Of a stretch of DNA of 64,000 nt, positions 55,739 to 64,000 are shown one piece after another (the stretch's first letter is position 1; every line of letters begins with the position of its first letter). The notes under the pieces are model-generated. The model was not told the origin of the DNA. It saw only the letters and a program-made list of their open reading frames with translations, and did no database searches. The translations under genes and the position numbers were made by a program. This stretch comes from Pseudanabaena sp. BC1403 (GTDB lineage Bacteria; Cyanobacteriota; Cyanobacteriia; Pseudanabaenales; Pseudanabaenaceae): the NCBI RefSeq assembly GCF_002914585.1, contig NZ_PDDM01000024.1, forward strand, positions 1-64,000, written 5' to 3'.

Positions 55739-56413
55739 ATGAACGTTCTATATATTGAAGATGAAGAGAAAATTGCCAATTTCGTGTGCATTGGGTTAAA
55801 AGAACATGGCTTTGTAGTTGATTATTGCAATAACGGTAATGATGGCTATGCGCGTGCTTCAACTTTTGAGTATGATGCGATCGTGCTGGACATTATGATT
55901 CCTGGGAAAGATGGCTTGGCGATCCTGAAAGGCTTACGCAAAGAGGGAAGTACTACTCCCGTAATTTTATTAACCGCACGAAACGAGTTAGATGATCGCC
56001 TTGCAGGGTTAAATCTCGGAGCCGATGATTACATTGCCAAACCATTTTTTGTCGAAGAATTAATTGCTCGTATTCATGCTGTTGTTCGACGAGTTTCAGG
56101 CGATCGCCAAAATATTCTCAGCGTTGCTTCACTAAAATTAGACCGTCTTACCCGCGAATTCACCTGCAAGCAGCAAGTAATTGAACTTACCTCGCGCGAA
56201 TTCAATCTACTTGAATATTTGATGCGATCCCCAGGTCGCGTTTTTACGCGCACCCAAATTCTTGAACATGTTTGGGGGTATGACTTCAATCCAAACACCA
56301 ACATAATTGATGTTTGCATTCAACGCATTCGTAAAAAAATCGAAAAAGTCGATGGTGAAGAATGTCTGGAAAGTGTGCGCGGTGTCGGTTATCGTTTTCG
56401 CAAGCCAATCTAG
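55739..56413 (+). CDS. OmpR/PhoB-type response regulator
   Basis: 224 aa from ATG 55739 (GAGG seven bases upstream). Receiver: VLYIEDEEKIA, phosphorylated Asp near residue 51 (AIVLDIMIPGKDG), Thr/Ala VILLTAR and Lys in DYIAKPF. C-terminal winged helix: LTSREFNLLEYLMRSPGRVF, NIIDVCIQRIRKKI and VRGVGYRFR. The next gene, a histidine kinase, starts 7 bp later, so they form one two-component system of the CusRS/QseBC type. Confidence 0.93.
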   Translation: MNVLYIEDEEKIANFVCIGLKEHGFVVDYCNNGNDGYARASTFEYDAIVLDIMIPGKDGLAILKGLRKEGSTTPVILLTARNELDDRLAGLNLGADDYIAKPFFVEELIARIHAVVRRVSGDRQNILSVASLKLDRLTREFTCKQQVIELTSREFNLLEYLMRSPGRVFTRTQILEHVWGYDFNPNTNIIDVCIQRIRKKIEKVDGEECLESVRGVGYRFRKPI

Positions 56414-56419
56414 AAACCA

Positions 56420-58003
56420 TTGAAGCTCAAATCATTCCGTGTTCGTATAGCCTTATTATCTGCTTTATTAGCGGGAACTGCGATCACGGGTTTTAGTGGA
56501 GTCACTTACTTTCTATTCTATCAATCCAAATTAAATGCGATCGACAATGATATCAAAGAGCATCTCCTACGTGAATCCCTAGTCCCAAGACCAACTTTTC
56601 ATTGGCAAGCTTACGAGAAAAATCGAGCTTCATTTTTGGGGAATCAGACTCAAAATGCAATTGCTCTGTTGGTTATTGATGCCAATGGCAAAACTATTCA
56701 TCAATCCCAGAACTGGCAAATAGAACTATATCCTGAATCACTATTTCCTAATTTTCCCAATTCAGCGATCGCTAATCCTAGACCGCCTCAAATAGAATCA
56801 CAGCTCTCAACAAAGCCTCCAAATCTTGAAGCCCGAAGACCATCAAGACCTAATCCCAACCGCAACCGATTAGAAGGAAATGCATCTTTTGCGATCCCTC
56901 CAAAATTAGAGCAGCCAGCAAATCCAAGTTTAGAACGCCCCCAAGATGGATCTTTTGAAGTTCCCAGAAATTTATCCGATCTAGTCACGCGCAATATTTC
57001 AACGGGAAAGTGGCGTATGGGCACTGTCTCTGCACCATTTATTAGAATTGCGATCGCAGTAAATTTACAAGTAATTGATCACGAGATGAGTGCAGTTCAA
57101 AATGTTTTTCTGATCGCCGTGCCTTTAACTCTTTTATTAGTGATGCTCGGCGCATGGTGGTTGTCGGGTGATGCATTGAAACCAATTAGAAACATTACGG
57201 CAACTATCCGCCGAGTCAATGCCAAAGGGCTTAATCAGCGTACATCAATTGTAAATATGGATGTGGAATTTGTGGAACTAGTCCAAGTGTTTAATCAAAT
57301 GATGGAACGACTAGAACGTAGTTTTCTACAAGCTTCAAGATTTAGTGCTGATGCGGCTCACGAACTCAAGACCCCTTTGGCAATTTTACAAGGAGAGTTA
57401 GAGCTAGCGTTACAACGCACAGAGACAGGTTCAGCAATGCAGCAAACTATAAGCAATTTAATTGATGAAGTCTGTCGCTTGAGTTCAATTACCCGCAAAT
57501 TGCTACTGCTTTCCCTTGCCGATGCAGGTCGAATGAATGTCCAATCAACAGCATTTAATTTCTCGCAAGTTCTTGATGAATTAGCCGAAGATATCGAAAT
57601 CCTAGCGCCTGAACTGAAGCTAAAATTAGATATCTCACCTAACTTAAAAGTTCTGGGCGATCGCGAATTGCTCACCCAAGTTCTCCAAAATCTAATCAAC
57701 AATGCAATCAAATATAACTTACCCAATGGCTGGATTCAAATTCTTGCTAAGCAAAAGGGAAATTCGCTATTTATTACTGTGAGCAATAGTTCAAAGGATA
57801 TACCTGCTGGCGATCGCGATCGTATCTTTGAGCGTTTCCATCGTGCCGATCACTCTCGTAATCGCGAGGTTGAGGGCTTTGGTTTAGGGTTAAGTCTCTC
57901 AAGAGAAATCTCTCGCGCTCATAATGGCAACTTGCAACTTGATCAAGCAATTTCAGGCAGTACCAGTTTCACACTCCTGTTGCCAATACATCCTCATCAT
58001 TGA
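56420..58003 (+). CDS. Sensor histidine kinase
   Basis: 527 aa, TTG start (no ATG in frame fits). Membrane segments at about residues 8-30 and 225-247 enclose a Pro/Asn-rich sensing region of about 195 aa. HAMP is followed by HisKA (FSADAAHELKTPLAILQGE, His about 314) and HATPase_c (LINNAIKYN, RIFERFHRAD, GFGLGLSLS). It is partnered with the regulator 7 bp upstream. The Pro-rich periplasmic domain is atypical for a metal sensor; the stimulus is unknown. Confidence 0.9.
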   Translation: MKLKSFRVRIALLSALLAGTAITGFSGVTYFLFYQSKLNAIDNDIKEHLLRESLVPRPTFHWQAYEKNRASFLGNQTQNAIALLVIDANGKTIHQSQNWQIELYPESLFPNFPNSAIANPRPPQIESQLSTKPPNLEARRPSRPNPNRNRLEGNASFAIPPKLEQPANPSLERPQDGSFEVPRNLSDLVTRNISTGKWRMGTVSAPFIRIAIAVNLQVIDHEMSAVQNVFLIAVPLTLLLVMLGAWWLSGDALKPIRNITATIRRVNAKGLNQRTSIVNMDVEFVELVQVFNQMMERLERSFLQASRFSADAAHELKTPLAILQGELELALQRTETGSAMQQTISNLIDEVCRLSSITRKLLLLSLADAGRMNVQSTAFNFSQVLDELAEDIEILAPELKLKLDISPNLKVLGDRELLTQVLQNLINNAIKYNLPNGWIQILAKQKGNSLFITVSNSSKDIPAGDRDRIFERFHRADHSRNREVEGFGLGLSLSREISRAHNGNLQLDQAISGSTSFTLLLPIHPHH

Positions 58004-58020
58004 TGACAGCTCTTTGTTCT

Positions 58021-58068
58021 CAAACCCAAACCAAAGAAAATTTCAAAAATTTCTTTGGTTTGGGTTTG
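58021..58068. terminator. Palindrome CAAACCCAAACCAAAG
   Basis: Perfect 19-bp arms (58021-58039, 58050-58068). It lies just after the kinase stop. The same arm words occur next to the ispG palindrome (8260-8277). Confidence 0.75.
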
Positions 58069-58159
58069 ATCAAAGAACGCAGTAAGCTAATCATCATTAA
58101 CAAACCATCTTCAAAACCCACAAATATCTTGCAAATCAACACGCAAATCGCTGTAATCA

Positions 58160-58320
58160 GAATTACTGAGATAGATTCCAGCAATTCTCATTATGAAACC
58201 GATTTTGGTGTTTCAAGCGCCTTTGGCGCTTGAAACACCAAAATCGGTTTTTTGAAAGCCCGCCTTAGGCGGGCTTTCAAAAAACCGATTTTTACAATGA
58301 GAATTACTGAGATAGATTCC
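58160..58320. repeat. Nested palindromes inside a direct repeat
   Basis: GAATTACTGAGATAGATTCC occurs at 58160-58179 and 58301-58320. Between them are a 26-bp-arm palindrome (58196-58221 with 58225-58250, loop TTT) and a 13-bp-arm one (58252-58264 with 58268-58280). AAACCGATTTT recurs on the far side. It looks like insertions into an older palindrome. The 58004-58410 gap has no gene. Confidence 0.75.
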
Positions 58321-58410
58321 CTTAACTATTAGGAAAGGTGATCGTCACGATATAATAGTAAACCTGAAGATGCGATCGATGGAGTCCCCCAGTTTAGGAT
58401 AAACCTTAAT

Positions 58411-58779
58411 ATGCTTACTTATTCATTGCTAGAGCAGATCCTAATCAATCTGGGATATGCCGTAGATTTTAATCTTCGTTATCATGCTAAATTAACCGCT
58501 TTTATTCCCGTTGATGGCTATGAATCAGACATAGAGCTTGAATTTCGAGAGGGCTATAGCAGCGAATTAGGCGATCGCGAGGCTTTACTTCAACTAGAAT
58601 GGCTGATGGCTGATGGCGAAAGCTGCCTAGTTCTAGATAGTAATTCTTTGGATGATGTCGATGAAGTTCCCCACGTATTTTCCACAGAGAAGCTCATCTT
58701 GAGGAAAGTGTTTGATCAGATATTACAAAAAATTGCCAAAGCTTCCGAAAGCTCTGTACACACCCACCAAAGCCAATAA
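58411..58779 (+). CDS. Small acidic protein, unknown
   Basis: 122 aa, acidic. LLEQILINLGYAVDFNLRYH, an EYESDIELEFREG-like strand region and LLQLEWLMADGE suggest a compact alpha/beta fold. No family is recognised. It is convergent with the injection-system genes and probably not part of them. Confidence 0.55.
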   Translation: MLTYSLLEQILINLGYAVDFNLRYHAKLTAFIPVDGYESDIELEFREGYSSELGDREALLQLEWLMADGESCLVLDSNSLDDVDEVPHVFSTEKLILRKVFDQILQKIAKASESSVHTHQSQ

Positions 58780-58898
58780 AAATTTTAAAATTATTGTTTT
58801 GCCGCACTTTTAAAATTTATTGTGTTTCATTTCATCAGAAATTGTTACAAGATAAGAGATAGCGCTTTTCGTCATCTCTTATCTCTTTTGTAGATATC

Positions 58899-59237
58899 TC
58901 AGCTAGAAGGATGTTCTGTCTCTTCGGTTAACCCACTCCATTCTATATCTTCTAGCTCATTAATCTGACGATAAAACTTTTGTAAATAGCTGAGATCGCT
59001 AGCGAATAAATTTTCGATTACCATCGAACTAATTTCTTCCAACCCCCCTAATTTAATAATTACTCTCGCTAAAATAATTACAGTTGCGTAAGCAGGATTA
59101 CTTCTTACACGCGGATCACGCATTGGGATAATCTCATCGATCGCTCTAGACAATCGCATTACACCTTTACGGTGTAGATTGCCATCACCATCAACATAGC
59201 CCTTGGGTAGCGTAAATTCAAACTCTGTTTGAATCAT
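58899..59237 (-). CDS. Injection-system tail-assembly-type protein
   Basis: 112 aa. FTLPKGYVDGDGNLHRKGVM, LSRAIDEIIPMRDPRV and NPAYATVIILARVI match the tail-assembly protein found after the tube genes in contractile injection systems and Mu-like tails, probably a chaperone-type or length-related protein. It is the last gene of the minus-strand sheath-tube cluster. Confidence 0.78.
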   Translation of the reverse strand: MIQTEFEFTLPKGYVDGDGNLHRKGVMRLSRAIDEIIPMRDPRVRSNPAYATVIILARVIIKLGGLEEISSMVIENLFASDLSYLQKFYRQINELEDIEWSGLTEETEHPSS

Positions 59238-59277
59238 ATTTGAACCATATTTTAATCATAAGCGTTTAATTAATCTA

Positions 59278-59769
59278 TTAATTAATCCGTAAAAAGTCTC
59301 TAACGGATAACTCTATCTCAGTAATCGCAAATTCGCTAGCATCAGCTTTAAATTCGGAAACTTTGTAACGCATCGGCCAAGCGCCATTAAATCGAAATCG
59401 AGCTTTTTCTATAGAAGCTTGGTCATAAACAGTGATATCTCCATCTCGGAGTTGTTGCGCCCAGTTACCATCTTCCACAGCTTTCAGCCAATTCCACATG
59501 GTCATGGAAATATTCAGCCCTTGTTTGAGCGTAATATTCTCACTTTTAACATTTCCTGGCAGCTTTGTGCGGACGACCCGTCCTTTTGTCGAACCACTCT
59601 TTCCCCATACTTGCGGAGTAACTTCAACAATTTCAATTGCTTCTTGACTTCGCGACAACCCACTACATTCCATAAAGTAGCCGTCAATTTTTTCTAAGCT
59701 ACCCTGTAAAGTAATTTCTACATAAAATTTAGACTTAGCTAAAAATTCTATTTGCGTTTCTGCTGTCAT
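59278..59769 (-). CDS. Injection-system inner tube protein, paralogue 3
   Basis: 163 aa of the gp19/Hcp-like tube family. SKFYVEITLQGSLEKIDGYF, MECSGLSRSQEAIEIVEV and ARFRFNGAWPMRYKVSEF are the usual tube landmarks. This is the longer, more divergent Afp5/Pvc5-type paralogue, probably closest to the baseplate. ATG 59769 has a GGAGG ribosome site; TTG 59787 is unlikely. Confidence 0.85.
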   Translation of the reverse strand: MTAETQIEFLAKSKFYVEITLQGSLEKIDGYFMECSGLSRSQEAIEIVEVTPQVWGKSGSTKGRVVRTKLPGNVKSENITLKQGLNISMTMWNWLKAVEDGNWAQQLRDGDITVYDQASIEKARFRFNGAWPMRYKVSEFKADASEFAITEIELSVRDFLRIN

Positions 59770-59795
59770 GAAATCACCTTCCTCCAAATTTTAAT

Positions 59796-59820
59796 ATGAG
59801 TGGCGCTCAGCACCACTCAT
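59796..59820. terminator. Small palindrome between tube genes
   Basis: 12-bp arms with one mismatch (59796-59807, 59809-59820). It may lower expression of the downstream tube and assembly genes. Confidence 0.55.
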
Positions 59821-59830
59821 AACTATGTTT

Positions 59831-60304
59831 TTAAGTTTTGCGGTGCAAAGTCTGATACACAAATTCAATCGTCTCGGTGGCTAGTCCTTCAGAACCAGCT
59901 TCTAGCTTAATTGATTTATAGCTAGCGGGCATTACTCCAGTCATTTCCCAAGTAGCAGCAGCTTCGCCGCCCTGATTGTAAAGAGTGATCGTACCAGTTT
60001 TGCGCTCGCCTTTGGTTTTAGTACCACCACCTGCGAATGGCTCAGAATGCGAGTCACTATACCATTTGATCAGGCGATCATCCCCAACAGTACAGACAAA
60101 CTCAACAGTAACCTTACTGTTAGTTGCACCTGTAACAGTAGCTTGAATTACTGATTTACCACTTTTTGATACTCCATAGGACTTACTATCTCCTGCTGTT
60201 TGGAGGGTTGAGCCAATACCACTGACTTTTTTTACAACCAAGTCCTCTAGCCCCGTTAAGCTAAAGTAATATTTAGAAGAGGCTAAAAATTCATCTTTTG
60301 CCAT
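59831..60304 (-). CDS. Injection-system inner tube protein, paralogue 2
   Basis: 157 aa. SSKYYFSLTGLEDLVVKKVS, GSTLQTAGDSKSYGVSKSG and WEMTGVMPASYKSIKLEAG follow the Afp1/Pvc1-type tube fold (two beta-sheets and a helix that stack into hexameric rings). It is a sister of 60354-60827. Confidence 0.85.
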   Translation of the reverse strand: MAKDEFLASSKYYFSLTGLEDLVVKKVSGIGSTLQTAGDSKSYGVSKSGKSVIQATVTGATNSKVTVEFVCTVGDDRLIKWYSDSHSEPFAGGGTKTKGERKTGTITLYNQGGEAAATWEMTGVMPASYKSIKLEAGSEGLATETIEFVYQTLHRKT

Positions 60305-60353
60305 ATTTTTGTGCTCTCAAAATTTTGATAATGCGATAGACATGTAAGCGAAT

Positions 60354-60827
60354 CTACTTCACTCGGTTGATTTGCTCAGCGATAATTTCATAGGTTTCAA
60401 CCGCCAAATCTTTACTTTCAGAACTGAAATCACTTACTTTGTAAGATTTCGGCCAGCAGTTGATTAGATCCCAGCGAATTACCTCATTATCGCCACTATC
60501 GTAAGCAGTGATTGAACCATTCTTACGATTTGCAGCCCATTCCCCTTTACCTCCTTCGCTTTTAGGCATGACAGCTAGGAACCAATTGTAAAAAGACATG
60601 TCCCCTTCAGTGACATAAACTTCAATGGTGACATTAGGGTTTTCTTCAAAACCTGCCGATGTACTTTGCCAAATAGTTTTGCCGCCTTTGGTGGATGCTA
60701 GTGGTTTTTCATGTCCTGCGGTTTGCCCCGTAAAACTAACTTCAGACACACTTTTAATTAGTTTGTCTTCCAACCCAGCAAATTCTACATAGTATCGACT
60801 AGTAGGAATTGGTTTAAGTTCTGCCAT
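60354..60827 (-). CDS. Injection-system inner tube protein, paralogue 1
   Basis: 157 aa. SRYYVEFAGLEDKLIKSVSE, HEKPLASTKGGKTIWQST and WDLINCWPKSYKVSDFSSE identify the major tube fold. It is preceded by an excellent GGAGG site and by the palindrome after the sheath gene. In related systems one paralogue builds the body of the tube and the others its ends. Confidence 0.87.
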   Translation of the reverse strand: MAELKPIPTSRYYVEFAGLEDKLIKSVSEVSFTGQTAGHEKPLASTKGGKTIWQSTSAGFEENPNVTIEVYVTEGDMSFYNWFLAVMPKSEGGKGEWAANRKNGSITAYDSGDNEVIRWDLINCWPKSYKVSDFSSESKDLAVETYEIIAEQINRVK

Positions 60828-60940
60828 TCTTCCTCCTTGAAATCTGATTTACAGGTTTGTGCTACTAAATAACTATTTTAAAATCTTAAGCTATCAATCT
60901 GTAAGAATCACAGCATAAATCTTAAAAAAACTCTTGGAGA

Positions 60941-60979
60941 TCATGAAGAAGAACGCCCATTGGGCGTTCTTCTTCATGA
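60941..60979. terminator. Perfect palindrome between sheath and tube genes
   Basis: 19-bp arms (60941-60959, 60961-60979) around a single base, five bases before the sheath stop. It could attenuate transcription or protect an mRNA end and so set the sheath:tube ratio. Confidence 0.75.
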
Positions 60980-60983
60980 ATCG

Positions 60984-62693
60984 TTAACTATTAGGTGACC
61001 ACTGGCTGACGCGGAAGATCACAAATTCAGCAGGACGGACAGGGCAAATACCAACTTCGATATATAGGCGACCCATCATCATAGTTTCGTGGGTGTTGAG
61101 TGTGGCATCGCATTTGACGTAAAACGCTTCTGAGGAAGCACCACCAAATAATGCTCCATTCCGCCAAAGTCCTTCTAGGAAGTTACTAACGGTACGAGTT
61201 ACTCTTGCCCATAGGTCAGTATCGTTGGGTTCAAATACAACCCATTGAGTACCAATTTCAATCGATTTCTCAATATAGCTAATCAAGCGGCGGACACTGA
61301 TGTAGCGCCATTGAATATTGTCTGGCTCGACCAAGGTGCGTGCGCCCCATACTTTGAAACCACGATTGTAGCTGGCAAAGTTGCGGATACAATTGATACC
61401 GATGGGGTTGAGCATTTCTTGCTCACGCATGTTAGTTTCGTAAGCCAAGCCAAGTACGCCTCTAGGGGTGTCGTTAGCAGGAGCTTTGAAGATACCGCGT
61501 GATTGGTCGGTGCGACACCATAGCCCCATAACATGTCCACAGGGTGGAACGTAGGATGGTTTACCGCCCTTGCGAGGATTGGCGACTTTGATCCAAGGAT
61601 AATAGAGTGCACCAAACATGGAACGACGGTTGAACATGCTCAACCATTGGGCTACATCTTGAGGCTTTTGGCGATCAGGTGGTACTGCTTCCATGCCTTT
61701 CGATGGCTTGATCGGAGGTGGATCAATTACTGCCATGCGGAAGGCGGGGCCAGGGAAGGAGTTTTCGCACATGCTGAGCATCATTTCCATGACACCATGT
61801 ACTTGATCGATGTCGATCAAACCTGCTTCATAGACTCGCATTAGGTCTGGGCAAGCAATCATCGCAGTTTCATCGATTTCAAACATGCCTTGAATGCCAG
61901 TGCGATCGTCTCTTTGTCCGAGCAGGTCGCGAGCAAAGCGATCAATTGTGGAAATGTAAGGAGGTGGCGCGATCTCGTAGGCTCCGTTAGCGGGGCGACG
62001 GGAGAGCGGCTGTCCGCTGGTGGAGATGTCGGCGATGGTGACATATTCTGAGTCAGCGATCGCAGTTACAACATAGTCAGCAACATCTGTAGCTACCTGT
62101 GGATTCATCGAGACATGCTCGTATTTTTCCAGTTCTTGTCCACCTTGGACAACGACTACGTTGAAAAATTCACCAGTATTTAGGGGTGGCTCGGCATCAG
62201 CAGGAGCAGTTTCAGGAAGAGGTTTTGGAGTGCTTTCTTGAATGATGACCTTGATGCGATCGCTCGTTGAAGGTAGCGCTAACTGGCTCTCTGAAGCTGC
62301 GGCTGGCTTGATGTTAAACATCAAGGTGGGCTTATTGTTCGATGTGCCAATGCGAAGTGCGGTTGCTTCAGGGGCTGGAGGCTCAGAACCTGGAAGTCTT
62401 GTGCCAATGCTCGTTACCCAGCAGCGTCCCCCACCGTTAACAAACCAACCATTTACTGCGAAGGGCAAGTAAGCATCAAAGTCGGTGTATCCATCAGAGC
62501 CAGGGGCTGCGAAGTATTCGCGGTATTGATCCCATGATGTAACCATCATTGGTTTGAAAAGATCAGCATCACCGCGTACGTCTTCGGTAAATCCGATAAA
62601 ACCTGCCACACTGAGGCTGATGCCTTCAATAGGACGACTGCCTTTATCAACCTCTTCGACGTATACGCCCGGGGCGAAGTAGTCTAGTGCCAT
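60984..62693 (-). CDS. Contractile sheath protein of the injection system
   Basis: 569 aa of the phage-tail-sheath family. N-terminal FAPGVYVEEVDKGSRPIEG (linking arm), and the C-terminal contractile core has RYISVRRLISYIEKSIEIG, GLWRNGALFGGASSEAFYV and MMMGRLYIEVGICPVRPAEF. The sheath stores and releases the energy that drives the tube. Residues about 90-240 are a variable surface domain. One sheath gene is present, whereas several systems have two or three. No capsid or terminase genes are nearby, so this is not a prophage tail. Confidence 0.93.
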   Translation of the reverse strand: MALDYFAPGVYVEEVDKGSRPIEGISLSVAGFIGFTEDVRGDADLFKPMMVTSWDQYREYFAAPGSDGYTDFDAYLPFAVNGWFVNGGGRCWVTSIGTRLPGSEPPAPEATALRIGTSNNKPTLMFNIKPAAASESQLALPSTSDRIKVIIQESTPKPLPETAPADAEPPLNTGEFFNVVVVQGGQELEKYEHVSMNPQVATDVADYVVTAIADSEYVTIADISTSGQPLSRRPANGAYEIAPPPYISTIDRFARDLLGQRDDRTGIQGMFEIDETAMIACPDLMRVYEAGLIDIDQVHGVMEMMLSMCENSFPGPAFRMAVIDPPPIKPSKGMEAVPPDRQKPQDVAQWLSMFNRRSMFGALYYPWIKVANPRKGGKPSYVPPCGHVMGLWCRTDQSRGIFKAPANDTPRGVLGLAYETNMREQEMLNPIGINCIRNFASYNRGFKVWGARTLVEPDNIQWRYISVRRLISYIEKSIEIGTQWVVFEPNDTDLWARVTRTVSNFLEGLWRNGALFGGASSEAFYVKCDATLNTHETMMMGRLYIEVGICPVRPAEFVIFRVSQWSPNS

Positions 62694-62775
62694 ATGCCAC
62701 CCGTAATAACTATGTCTATGGGTATATACAGTAAGGATGATCGAAATTTTGGGTTATTAGACTTTAGTCTATACT

Positions 62776-62880
62776 TCTAAATAAGTAACTGAGCATAGTA
62801 AAGAACAAAGTCAAAATCCGCACCGCCCGCTACGCAGGCGATGCAGATTTTGGGATTTTACTTAGCTACTTACTTCTAGA
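62776..62880. repeat. Repeat family C copy 2 in the divergent region
   Basis: About 105 bp with imperfect end repeats (TTCTAAATAAGTAACTGAGC with the complement of TTACTTAGCTACTTACTTC) and internal stem CAAAATC…GATTTTG. It is related to 39841-39930. It lies between the sheath start and the regulator start, so it may carry or disturb their promoters. Confidence 0.6.
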
Positions 62881-62903
62881 TAAAGATCTATAGCAAATGA
62901 TCT

Positions 62904-63602
62904 ATGACAACTACGGCTCAGATAGTATCGGTTCTATTGGTAGAAGATGACTCCAATTTTCGGCGCGGTTTACACACACTGCTAAGTTTTTATAGTGATG
63001 ATTGCTATCTCCAGTTTAAAATTGTCGGGGAAGCTACCTCTTGCGATCAAGCAATCAAACTGGTAGTCGAGCAGAAGCCTGCATTAATTCTTTTAGATAT
63101 AAAGCTGGACTTAAAATCACCCGAAGATAGTGGGCTAAAAGTGCTGATGGTTCTCAAAAAGTTAGATTATCATGGCAAAGTTTTAATTTTGTCTGCCCAT
63201 CGTGAAGATGAATTAGTATTTAGATCAATGCAATTGGGAGCAAGAGGATATGTGGCGAAAGATCGCATTGGCAGTCAACTTTATGAGGCAATTTCAACGG
63301 TTATGAACGATGAAATCTTCTTGCCACCCGATATTGCCACGAGCTTCTTTCGGATTTTTCATTTTTATGCAGGGCGATCGCTACAAGGGCACTCCACAAT
63401 TCATCTCACCGATCGCGAACAGGAGGTATTGAACTGGCTAATTAAGGGGGCATCAAACGAAGATATTTCCCGCTATCTACATGTGACGACCGCTACCGTC
63501 AAAGCGCATCTCACTAGTGTATTTGAGAAGTTAGGTGTCGCTAGTCGCACACAGGCGATCGTCAGAGCATTGAAATTAGGTTTGGTGAGTGGAGATGAGT
63601 AA
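62904..63602 (+). CDS. LuxR/NarL-type response regulator linked to the injection system
   Basis: 232 aa. Receiver domain VLLVEDDSNFRRG, Asp near residue 66 (ALILLDIKLDLKSP) and Lys in GYVAKDR. C-terminal HTH: LTDREQEVLNWLIKGASNED, HVTTATVKAHLTSVFEKLGV. It is divergent from the sheath gene (210 bp) and its stop overlaps the DUF4255 start by 8 bp, so it is co-transcribed with, and probably controls, the injection-system genes. No kinase is adjacent. Confidence 0.9.
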   Translation: MTTTAQIVSVLLVEDDSNFRRGLHTLLSFYSDDCYLQFKIVGEATSCDQAIKLVVEQKPALILLDIKLDLKSPEDSGLKVLMVLKKLDYHGKVLILSAHREDELVFRSMQLGARGYVAKDRIGSQLYEAISTVMNDEIFLPPDIATSFFRIFHFYAGRSLQGHSTIHLTDREQEVLNWLIKGASNEDISRYLHVTTATVKAHLTSVFEKLGVASRTQAIVRALKLGLVSGDE

Positions 63603-64000
63603 TTATTTAGCGATCGCGACGGTAACGGCTACATTACAACGGGTCTTGCAGTCAGTCATTCAACAGGATATTGAGGGTGCGCGAGCTACCACGTTGCCTC
63701 CAGGGGGAATTTCCACTGGTGCGCCTGAGGTGGGGGTAAATATTTTCTTATATCAAGTAACCAGCAATCCTGCGCTAGCCAACTACGACTCTACGCCCAA
63801 TCGCACAAAGGGAAATCCACTCAATCGTCAAGTGGCTGTCGATCTTTGTTACATGATGAGTTGTTATGGCAATGATGCAGAACTACAGCCACAAAGGATA
63901 TTGGGAAGCGTAGTAAGCACTCTTGCAGACAAACGAATTCTTACTCCTGAAATGATTCGTTCGACTTGCAATGATTCGACATTTCCATTTCTGTTAGATT
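63595..64000 (+). CDS. DUF4255 (Pvc16-type) injection-system protein, partial
   Basis: The first 135 residues are present; the frame runs off the window. MSNYLAIATVTATLQRVLQ, APEVGVNIFLYQVTSNPALA, and RQVAVDLCYMMSCYGND are the DUF4255 signature, the tube-terminator/cap family of contractile injection systems. The start ATGAG overlaps the regulator stop, so translation is coupled. Further structural genes are expected beyond the window. Confidence 0.9.
   Translation, partial: MSNYLAIATVTATLQRVLQSVIQQDIEGARATTLPPGGISTGAPEVGVNIFLYQVTSNPALANYDSTPNRTKGNPLNRQVAVDLCYMMSCYGNDAELQPQRILGSVVSTLADKRILTPEMIRSTCNDSTFPFLLD

Noticed and set aside
58899-64000. Prophage tail cluster
   Set aside because: No capsid, portal, terminase, lysis or integrase genes, and DUF4255 plus three tube paralogues fit a contractile injection system.

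Overview
The window is chromosomal DNA from a cyanobacterium. The HIP1 octamer GCGATCGC is scattered through most genes, and the gene content is cyanobacterial: ferredoxin-type ispG, a folD-crtE-DUF212 cluster, a DUF1830 protein and a DUF4347 haemagglutinin-type adhesin. Base composition is moderately AT-rich, and many genes end in long palindromes with three-base loops, a pattern I associate with Pseudanabaena-like filamentous strains. The genus is an inference.

Layout. 0-8 kb: a truncated ATPase, a PIN toxin-antitoxin pair, ruvB, a creatininase-family hydrolase, an ATPase+TPR pair whose ATPase 5' end is shifted by a 10-bp duplication, and ispG. 8-14 kb: a filamentous-haemagglutinin/DUF4347 adhesin between two near-identical Rpn-type nuclease genes. 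14-24 kb: a His-rich COG0523 GTPase, thiS, a CtpE-like P-type ATPase, a three-gene ATPase operon paralogous to the first ATPase system, and an APH-P-loop kinase fusion. 24-30 kb: a polyamine-type cluster of DUF350, FemAB-like transferase, membrane-anchored spermidine synthase, DUF4178 and a PLP decarboxylase. 30-42 kb: a second toxin-antitoxin pair, a YpsA-like protein, a helicase between two inverted MITE copies, a SIMPL protein, an ABC exporter, small signalling-type proteins, folD, crtE and DUF212. 42-51 kb: an effector island. 51-58 kb: a Kv-type channel, rlmD, leuB, a small repeat protein and a two-component system. 58-64 kb: structural genes of a contractile injection system (sheath, three tube paralogues, an assembly-type protein), divergent from a LuxR-type regulator that overlaps a DUF4255 gene cut by the window end.

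The most interesting system is the contractile injection system plus its effector island. Two DUF4157 effectors share an almost identical repeat-bearing N-terminal leader but carry unrelated C-terminal toxins. One ends in a barnase/RNase Sa-type ribonuclease and overlaps by 4 bp a barstar-like gene. The other ends in a calpain-like cysteine protease and is followed by an unrecognised gene. This looks like a modular polymorphic-toxin arrangement loaded on an extracellular or thylakoid-anchored injection system. The second notable system is a pair of paralogous loci, each with a P-loop ATPase closely coupled to a partner that may carry a related NTPase-like domain.

The noncoding DNA is rich in mobile or structured repeats: a 150-bp MITE with perfect 13-bp ends and a 5-bp target duplication, a diverged inverted copy of it, two other small repeat families with two copies each, an IS1634-type remnant, and more than ten gene-end palindromes. 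I saw no rRNA, tRNA or CRISPR array.
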